Shown here piece after piece: positions 57,792 through 64,000 of a stretch of 64,000 bases of DNA. The DNA is from JBBECJ01 sp963763325. GTDB taxonomy: Bacteria; Chloroflexota; Chloroflexia; Thermomicrobiales; CFX8. The position numbers and the translations under genes are program-made. Under the pieces are notes generated by a model. It saw only the letters and a program-made list of their open reading frames with translations. It had not been told where the DNA came from and did not search any database. How positions within the stretch are numbered: position 1 is the stretch's first letter; each line of letters opens with the position of its first letter. The DNA is taken from assembly GCA_963763325.1 (NCBI GenBank), contig CAVXOL010000023.1:434001-498000 (forward strand). The letters are read 5' to 3'.

Positions 57792-59291
57792 TCACTCGGC
57801 GCGTTCGACGAGTTGCCAGGCTCTGAGGACGACCGATGCCTCCTGCTCAGTGGCAGGGGAGCCGCTGTAGCGAGTTTGCCGGTACATGTCGGTAATCGTC
57901 GCGATCGCGCTCGGAACGTCCGTCGCCGCCTGGAAGCGGGTCGTCAGACCAGGGCGGTACTCGTCGGCAGTTTCTGGCTCACGGCGTGGGCGACCGGCTC
58001 GCGCCCCGCGTTCCTGGAGCTTCACGTATGTCTCGCGGATCGCGAGCGTGTGTCTCCAACGCGGGTCGCCGCGCAGGTGCTCCAGCGGATCGTCCTCGGT
58101 TCGGGGCCGGCGCCAGCCACGCAGACGAGCACCGAGCGAGCCAAACAGGTCGCCCCACTCAAGCACCGATTCGCGCTCCTCTTCGGTCGAGGCGCGTTCC
58201 TTTCGACGGCGGCGGAAGACGAATTTCGTCAGCAGCGAGAAGATCACGATCAGGATCAGGGCCGCGATCAGATAGCGCAATGGGTCCGGCACCTGGAACG
58301 GTGAGTTGGTGACTTCCTGAAGGCCGGTTTCACCCTGCTCGCCCAGCGCCGTCGGCGTGACCGGCACGAGTTGTGGCTGACGCTCGCCGATCAGCCAGAC
58401 GATCGGCGAGAGAATGATGAAGGCGATGATCGCCAGGACGATGACGAAGACCTGGAATACCAGATTCAGGACGAAGAAGACCGGTGTCAGCATCCAGAGA
58501 ACGGTATCGAGGAACTGGCGCGAGAAGATCCCGGCGCCGATGATCGCGACGGCGACGACTGCCAGAATCGGTCCGACAAACGTCGCCAGCCAGCGTGGCC
58601 CCAGTGGCGCGCTCGTCCGAAACCCTTCCAGCTTGAGCCGCGCGACGCCGATCGCAGCTAACGAGCAGACGAAGTAGGCAATCGTCGCGGCACTCAGGCG
58701 ATCTCTCACCTGTGCATCGTCGCGCGCACCAACCAGAACGACCACCAGCAACAACGACATCATGATCGTACCAACGCGCAACATCGCGTAGGCGCTATCG
58801 ACCGAACCCTCAGTCCGCGTCCTGCCACGCCACCACGCGTAGATGCCGACCGCGACGACTCCCCAGACGGGTCGCTCGGCATCGTGGTCCAGGAGCGCAA
58901 GCGCGTTGACCGTCCCACGCAACCAGCTCAGGTCCCAGATGGCGACGTCCGGGAAGCTGGCGGCCTTGGCGGCTACCAGCATCGTCAGCGCGATCGCTGC
59001 TGTCAGAATCACCTCGTAGGTGGGACTCCAGACGCGCCACTCATCGAGCAGGTGTGGCACCAGGTGTGCAGAAAGCATCATAAAGATGACGATCCACGCC
59101 GGAACGACTGACGAGTCGGGATCAGCGGCCGGCAGGGCAAATCCGATGAAGAGGTACACGAGCGCAGCCTCGGCCAGCACGAGCAGGATCGACAACATTT
59201 CCTGCCGCCAGTCGAGGCGTGACAGCATCTCCCACAGGTTGGCAGGTGTCGACCGGTTCGGGTCTGGGGGAATCTGCAACGCGCTCAACAT
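57792..59291 (-). CDS. Membrane protein with C-terminal DUF4129
   Basis: The 499-aa protein has about nine membrane segments. A soluble tail ends with AIRETYVKLQERGA, YRPGLTTRFQAAT and ITDMYRQTRYSG, the DUF4129 pattern that often accompanies transglutaminase-like proteins. The start is 3 bases after the DUF58 stop, so translation is probably coupled. It is the last gene of a moxR-DUF58-DUF4129 operon; no transglutaminase domain is fused or present here. The role is unknown but presumably in the cell envelope. Confidence 0.82.
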   Translation of the reverse strand: MLSALQIPPDPNRSTPANLWEMLSRLDWRQEMLSILLVLAEAALVYLFIGFALPAADPDSSVVPAWIVIFMMLSAHLVPHLLDEWRVWSPTYEVILTAAIALTMLVAAKAASFPDVAIWDLSWLRGTVNALALLDHDAERPVWGVVAVGIYAWWRGRTRTEGSVDSAYAMLRVGTIMMSLLLVVVLVGARDDAQVRDRLSAATIAYFVCSLAAIGVARLKLEGFRTSAPLGPRWLATFVGPILAVVAVAIIGAGIFSRQFLDTVLWMLTPVFFVLNLVFQVFVIVLAIIAFIILSPIVWLIGERQPQLVPVTPTALGEQGETGLQEVTNSPFQVPDPLRYLIAALILIVIFSLLTKFVFRRRRKERASTEEERESVLEWGDLFGSLGARLRGWRRPRTEDDPLEHLRGDPRWRHTLAIRETYVKLQERGARAGRPRREPETADEYRPGLTTRFQAATDVPSAIATITDMYRQTRYSGSPATEQEASVVLRAWQLVERAE

Positions 59292-59294
59292 CTG

Positions 59295-60647
59295 CTAGTC
59301 CGCATTCGTCATCGCTGCCGCGCCGGCCGGATCAGCAGGGTGAAGCTGGCGAGCATAGCGGCGGCGCACTGGACGTGGGCCGGCAACTCGCTCTCCGTCA
59401 ACCTTGAACGTCATCAGACCCCGAATTGGTGGTGCCACAACCTCGTCGATCGTCACCAGCACAAGTCGGTGGCCGCCGCGTACCAGTTCCGCCATTGCCG
59501 CCGCGAGAGGATCGGTCATCAAGGCTGTCACAATCACGATTGTGCTGCCCCATGGGAAGCGCAGCGTCTCTGCGCGCAACAGCCTCGGGAAGTTCAGCGA
59601 TGCTATCGGTGAGAGCTTCGCCAGCCCCGACAGAATCTCATGCGCCTGTTCCGGACTTCGGCTCGGCCGGACTCGCAATGGCTGGTCGGAGCCGCCAACA
59701 ACGCCGTTCGCGAACATGCCGACCGTGTGGCGTTCATCCAGCGCGTGGATCGCCAACGACGCGGCAACCGTAATCGCGTTTTCAGCGCGTTGGTAGTCGA
59801 TACCCTCCCAGTAATGCTCAAAGGTGTCGAGATTAAGAAACACGCCAAACTGGACTGCCGTCGTTGGCTCGAAAACCTTCGTCTGGAGTTGCTGGGTACG
59901 TGCGGTCGCCTTCCAGTGGACATAACGAAAGGAATCCTCAGGGCGGTAGTCACGGACGCCGACTGCCCGTGACGGGTCGGTGATGATCTGACGGCGAATT
60001 CGCAGATCGCCAAACAGGTGACGAGGAGGGATATCGATCTGATCGAGAGGGACGACACGCGGGTAGACGATCACCGAGGCGAAGTTGTCGAGCGATTCGC
60101 GGGCATTGAAGAAGCCGAATAGATCTCCCGAGCGCAGGCCAACCGGACCGAGCGTGAAGTAACCCCGCACCGGACACTCAATGTGGAAGCGCCACGAGAC
60201 ACGCTCGTACCAGCGCATCGCGGTCGTGATCCGAAGCGTCTCCATGCCGGGAATGCCGCTTGGGATGACCTCCTGCTCAACGATCCGCAGACGGTCGGGA
60301 ATCTGATCCTCAATATCAAGCCAGGCGAGCGGCAGTAGCTTCCGGTTCACAACGCTGACACGCATCGACACCTGCTCGCCGGGAAAGATACGGTCTGCAT
60401 CCAGCGTTCGGGTGTAGCCAACGTGGCTCAGCGCGTAGCGCGCCCAGAGCCATGCTCCTCCGGCCGTCACCAGCGTCAACAGACCCAGCAGCGCCAACGA
60501 GCGCTCCGAGAGCGCCGCGCCGAGCAGGATCAGAAACCCGGCACCCCAGAGCCAGATGCTGTTGAAGAACAACGAGCGAGCACGGTTGGTACTCGCTTCG
60601 GACGCGGCCTGGTCCTCGGCTGACGGCTGGTGCTGGACATGGACCAT
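59295..60647 (-). CDS. DUF58 family membrane protein
   Basis: The 450-aa protein has two membrane segments near residues 30-70 (LFFNSIWLWGAGFLILLG, LALLGLLTLVTAGGAWLW). The family hallmark is VGVRDYRPEDSFRYVHWKATAR, and a vWA-like C-terminal half follows (VIVTALMTDPLAAAMAELV). DUF58 proteins are partners of MoxR ATPases. It begins 24 bases after the moxR stop. Confidence 0.9.
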   Translation of the reverse strand: MVHVQHQPSAEDQAASEASTNRARSLFFNSIWLWGAGFLILLGAALSERSLALLGLLTLVTAGGAWLWARYALSHVGYTRTLDADRIFPGEQVSMRVSVVNRKLLPLAWLDIEDQIPDRLRIVEQEVIPSGIPGMETLRITTAMRWYERVSWRFHIECPVRGYFTLGPVGLRSGDLFGFFNARESLDNFASVIVYPRVVPLDQIDIPPRHLFGDLRIRRQIITDPSRAVGVRDYRPEDSFRYVHWKATARTQQLQTKVFEPTTAVQFGVFLNLDTFEHYWEGIDYQRAENAITVAASLAIHALDERHTVGMFANGVVGGSDQPLRVRPSRSPEQAHEILSGLAKLSPIASLNFPRLLRAETLRFPWGSTIVIVTALMTDPLAAAMAELVRGGHRLVLVTIDEVVAPPIRGLMTFKVDGERVAGPRPVRRRYARQLHPADPAGAAAMTNAD

Positions 60648-60671
60648 CGGCGCCGACCTTATCCGTGCGGG

Positions 60672-61637
60672 CTAGACCCGCTCGACCGGGGCACTGAGCG
60701 TGTCGAGAATCTCATTGAGGATGACAGGGACACTTCGGCCACGCAGCCGTGCCTCTGGCGACAGCAGGATCCGGTGGTTGAGGACGGCCTGCGCAACCGC
60801 CTTCGTGTCGTCAGGTGTGGCGTAGTCCCGTCCGCGAACTGCCGCGAACGCCTGGGACGCGCGGAAGAGCGCCAGTGTCCCACGTGGGGAAACTCCCAGC
60901 TCAACCGCGTCGTGCTCGCGAGTCGCCCGCGTCAGCCCGGCGATGTAGCGACGCAACTCCGGCTCAACGTGCACGCTGCGAACGCCTTCGCTGGCAGACA
61001 ACAGGTCAGCGGGGGTTACGACTGATTCGAGATTACCCAGCGGATGCTGGTGTTGCAGGCGAACGAGCATCTCGTCCTCCTGGTCGGCGTCTGGGTAGCC
61101 AATGCTGATCCGCAGCAAGAACCGGTCCAGCTGCGCTTCCGGCAACGGAAACGTGCCCTCAAGCTCGACTGGGTTCTCGGTCGCCAGAACAAGGAACGGA
61201 CGCGGTAGCGACATCGTGTCGCCCTCGATCGTCACCGTCCGTTCTTCCATTGCCTCCAGCAGCGCGGACTGGGTGCGCGGTGTGGCACGGTTAATCTCGT
61301 CAGCCAGCAGGACGTTCGTGAAGACCGGGCCGGCTCGAAAGAGGAAGTCGCCCTGCTTCTGATTGAAATAGGAGATACCCGAGATGTCGGAAGGCAGCAG
61401 ATCCGGCGTGAACTGAATACGCTTGAACTCGCCGCCAATCGACCGTGCCACGGCACGTGCCATCGTCGTCTTTCCGACGCCTGGAACGTCTTCAAGCAGG
61501 ACATGTCCCTCACAAAGCAGCGCAACCAGTACCAACTCAGTCACGCCTCGCTTGCCGACGATGACTCTGTCGACATTGTCGATGACCTGTGTACTGAACG
61601 CGGCAATCTGGCCGGCGGTGGCTCCGGTCGTCTGCAT
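60672..61637 (-). CDS. MoxR-family AAA+ ATPase
   Basis: The 321-aa protein shows Walker A (EDVPGVGKTTMARA), Walker B (NVLLADEINRATPRTQSALL), sensor 1 (LATENPVELEGT) and EAQLDRFLL, all standard for MoxR. These ATPases act as chaperones for assembly or activation of vWA-type partners, here the DUF58 protein. ATG 61637 is used, although the ribosome site is weak. It heads the operon and is divergent from the sensor kinase. Confidence 0.92.
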   Translation of the reverse strand: MQTTGATAGQIAAFSTQVIDNVDRVIVGKRGVTELVLVALLCEGHVLLEDVPGVGKTTMARAVARSIGGEFKRIQFTPDLLPSDISGISYFNQKQGDFLFRAGPVFTNVLLADEINRATPRTQSALLEAMEERTVTIEGDTMSLPRPFLVLATENPVELEGTFPLPEAQLDRFLLRISIGYPDADQEDEMLVRLQHQHPLGNLESVVTPADLLSASEGVRSVHVEPELRRYIAGLTRATREHDAVELGVSPRGTLALFRASQAFAAVRGRDYATPDDTKAVAQAVLNHRILLSPEARLRGRSVPVILNEILDTLSAPVERV

Positions 61638-61802
61638 ACTTGTGTCTACGCCGATCTGCTGGAAGGCGGATGTACCCTGCTGCGAAAAACTATACCACCG
61701 GATATGCTGGGGAACGGAAACGCGGCACGGAAGCCGCGAAGGAGGGTTCAGGCGAACGAGCACCAGACGACTCGAGCCAACATTGGCGTGAGGTAGTCCG
61801 AC

Positions 61803-64000
61803 TTGAAGGACCGCAAAACCGGGCAGTTCAGCATCAATCGCCGGCTCATTGCCGGCCTGATGGCGATCGTGCTGTTGATGGCCGTTCTGGTCGCTGGACT
61901 GCTGGTCGCGCTGCGCTACGACAACAGCCGTGAGGCAGCTATTCGCAACGACTATTACCCGCGGCTGCTGCTTGCTGAACAGATCCGAACCGCGATGATT
62001 GATCAGGAATCAGCCACGCGCGGTTTCATCATCACTGATGACGAGCGCTTCCTCGAGCCATTCTACAGCGGTCGCGAGACCTATCTGGCAGCGAGAGACG
62101 ACCTGTTAGCCTACGGCCCGCTCGGTGCCGATCCAGGCGACATTCAGGACAAGCAATTCGAGATTGCCGAGGAGTGGTATCAGTCGGTCGCTTTGCCCGA
62201 AATTGAAGGTCGGCGCGCCGGACGGTCGAACGAAGATGACGAGTTGGCGATCCTCGAGGACAGCACGAGTCGCCTTGACGATTTTCGTGCTGCAAACGCC
62301 GCCTATCAATCCGCGCTCAGAACCGAGATCGACGAGGCGATCGACGACGCCAACAGCGTCCAGAACATCCTGTTTGGCGGCGCGCTTGCTGGGAGCCTCG
62401 CCGTTCTTGGGCTGATCACCGTCGTCATCATTCGATTGCTGCGCGCGCTACGACAGCCGCTGGAGGCGGTCAGCGCGGTGACCGCCGCCGTCAACAGTGG
62501 TAACAGCGAGCGACGCATCTCCCGGTTGCCGGCGCGAGAGTTCGATGAGCTGGGCCAGGGTGTCAATCAGATGCTGGACTCGCTGGAGGCCACCGTCGCC
62601 GATGCGAACTTGCAACGCCAGCGAACCGCAGCCATCGTTGACAGTGCCAGCGAGGGCATCGTCGTTGTCGACTCGGACGGCAACGTGACGAACATCAACC
62701 CATCGGCCGCCCGAATGTTTGAGACAACGATCGCCGAAGCTCGCGACCATCCGGCCGCTGACCTCGGGTTCTTCACCTCCGAGGAAATCGGCGACATCAT
62801 CGAGCGGGCGCATGGTGGCGCGGTCCAGCCCGTCGTTCGGCGACGCGGCAACCATGTACTCAGCGCGGCGGTCTCGACGCTGCAGGGGGATAACGGCGAA
62901 ACCTCGTCCGGCCTCGTCTGGGTCCTCCGTGACGTGACCGAGCTGGCGCAGATCGACGAGATGAAAAGCGAGTTCATCTCGATCGTCTCACACGAACTGC
63001 GAACCCCACTGACCGCGATCAAAGGCTTCACCGATCTGATCCTCGAAGGCGAGGTTGGTGAGATCAGCGACCAGCAGCGCGAGTTCCTCGAGATCGTCCA
63101 GTCGAACAGCGACCGGCTGGTGGGACTGATCAACGATATGCTCGACATCTCACGGATCGAATCAGGGCGGATATCGCTCAACCCTGAAAACGTAGACATT
63201 CCCTCGGCAGTCGAGACTGCCGTGGCAGCTCTACGACCACTCATCGATGACAAGGGCTTGCAGATCCAGACCGAACTGGTCGAGGAACCCGCCGAGGTTG
63301 TCGCCGACAGGGCGCGCTTGCAGCAGATCCTGACCAACCTGATCTCGAATGCCTGCAAATACACGCTGGCCGGCGGCTGGATCACCGTCCGCAGCGAAGC
63401 GCTTGATGGACAAATCGCCATCAGCGTGTCGGATACCGGGATCGGCATTCCGCCCGAAGCGCTGCCCCACATTTTTTCGAAGTTCTATCGGGTCGATCAG
63501 CCGCAGACGCGCGATGTCGGAGGGACCGGTCTGGGTTTGGCGATCACCAAATCACTGGTCGAACTGCACGGCGGCAAGATCGTCATCGCAAGCCGCGCCG
63601 GAGTTGGGACGACCGTTCGGTTCACCTTGCCAACCTCCAGGACGTCAGACAATGGGGCAGCGGATCCGTCGATGGCCGGTATCAGCGGGGCAGGGCTGGT
63701 GCTCATTGTTTCCGGCGATCCGGACGAGCGGGATGCATGGGACGCCGCAATTCGAGCCATTCCAGCCGATGTCGTCGTCGCTCGTGGGACATCAGCCGCT
63801 GCCGCCGTTGGCGAAGCCGAGCTGCATCGTCCGAGCGTCATCGTCATCCGTTGTGCGACAGGCAACCAACCTTCCAACCTCGACGAACTGATTGAGGAGA
63901 TGCAGGCAAGTGCCGAGCTACGGATGACGCCAGTTGTCGCCATCGTACCGGACATCGCCGACAGCGCGACGCCTGCAGAGGGCAGACTGCTTGGACGTGG
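61803..64000 (+). CDS. Sensor histidine kinase (CHASE3-HAMP-PAS-HisKA-HATPase), 3' end off window
   Basis: At least 732 residues are visible. A membrane segment (LMAIVLLMAVLVAGLLVAL) is followed by a CHASE3-like sensing region (about 40-180, ESATRGFIITDDERFLEPF), a second membrane segment near 190-212, a HAMP linker, a PAS domain (280-380), the phospho-acceptor His397 in SHELRTPL, and the ATP-binding motifs NLISNACKYT, DTGIGIPP and GTGLGLAI. After residue 620 a receiver-like region begins (LVLIVSGDPDERDAW), so it may be a hybrid kinase. TTG 61803 is the only useful start: an in-frame TAG lies 9 bases upstream, with GTGAGG before it. Confidence 0.9.
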   Translation, partial: MKDRKTGQFSINRRLIAGLMAIVLLMAVLVAGLLVALRYDNSREAAIRNDYYPRLLLAEQIRTAMIDQESATRGFIITDDERFLEPFYSGRETYLAARDDLLAYGPLGADPGDIQDKQFEIAEEWYQSVALPEIEGRRAGRSNEDDELAILEDSTSRLDDFRAANAAYQSALRTEIDEAIDDANSVQNILFGGALAGSLAVLGLITVVIIRLLRALRQPLEAVSAVTAAVNSGNSERRISRLPAREFDELGQGVNQMLDSLEATVADANLQRQRTAAIVDSASEGIVVVDSDGNVTNINPSAARMFETTIAEARDHPAADLGFFTSEEIGDIIERAHGGAVQPVVRRRGNHVLSAAVSTLQGDNGETSSGLVWVLRDVTELAQIDEMKSEFISIVSHELRTPLTAIKGFTDLILEGEVGEISDQQREFLEIVQSNSDRLVGLINDMLDISRIESGRISLNPENVDIPSAVETAVAALRPLIDDKGLQIQTELVEEPAEVVADRARLQQILTNLISNACKYTLAGGWITVRSEALDGQIAISVSDTGIGIPPEALPHIFSKFYRVDQPQTRDVGGTGLGLAITKSLVELHGGKIVIASRAGVGTTVRFTLPTSRTSDNGAADPSMAGISGAGLVLIVSGDPDERDAWDAAIRAIPADVVVARGTSAAAAVGEAELHRPSVIVIRCATGNQPSNLDELIEEMQASAELRMTPVVAIVPDIADSATPAEGRLLGR

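Noticed and set aside
1..64000. CRISPR arrays, insertion sequences, prophage, tRNA or rRNA genes
   Set aside because: I read through for regularly spaced repeats, transposase motifs, phage genes and RNA-gene signatures and found none.

Overview
The window reads as a stretch of a GC-rich, Gram-positive-like bacterial chromosome, most likely Chloroflexota of the Thermomicrobia/Sphaerobacter type, and probably a metagenome-assembled contig. This rests on codon use, GTG/TTG starts with strong purine-rich ribosome sites, the paired exported 'FGYP...QYFERAR' modules, the DUF2171-type small proteins and the mammalian-length transketolase. It is inference: there is no rRNA or other marker gene, and I see no tRNA, CRISPR array, insertion sequence or prophage.

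Layout. 1-5.0 kb: two tandem sortilin/BNR-repeat proteins, the first running off the left edge, the second broken by frameshifts. 5.1-9.6 kb: a ThDP enzyme with an unknown 199-aa partner, then an exported L,D-transpeptidase and a small membrane protein. 9.7-13.4 kb: an MFS exporter, an ECF sigma/anti-sigma pair and an exported coiled-coil protein. 13.5-18.2 kb: a split FluG-like pair (amidohydrolase and glutamine-synthetase-like protein around a helical protein), csoR with a clear copper-type operator, ridA and a PRC-barrel protein. 18.3-24 kb: a broken M14 carboxypeptidase, small proteins, a nucleotidyltransferase, a metallophosphoesterase and a phosphoribosyltransferase. 24.2-30.3 kb: transketolase, a D-2-hydroxyacid dehydrogenase, an MFS transporter, and a Rieske/amidohydrolase pair. 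30.4-37.8 kb: sirtuin, PqqB-like MBL protein, M20 remnant, amidase, DUF2171, GNAT, PhoD-like phosphatase and an Eis-like acetyltransferase. 38-43.4 kb: two divergent drug-type MFS exporters and an exported NHL protein. 43.6-50.6 kb: a DinB-like protein, broken ilvD, a DMT transporter, a flavoprotein and two tandem M28 peptidases. 50.8-56.4 kb: a membrane protein, an M81 peptidase, a lipoprotein and an orphan peptide-binding protein. 56.5-64 kb: hemW, a moxR-DUF58-DUF4129 operon and a divergent sensor histidine kinase cut by the right edge.

The gene set leans toward scavenging peptides and amides (M14, M20, two M28, M81, amidase, two amidohydrolases, a peptide-binding protein) with several exporters. 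No prophage-like or defence island is visible.

About sixteen genes are broken as read. Those I could inspect closely are mostly repaired by one base gained or lost, often in a 2-3-base run, and the damage comes in blocks separated by long clean stretches. Consensus error in poorly covered patches explains this better than mass gene decay, though a few cases (the M20 remnant, the broken copies of tandem pairs) could be real. The most distinctive non-coding signals are the csoR promoter/operator and a family of gene-end palindromes built from repeated GGGA-type words, sometimes including the stop codon itself.
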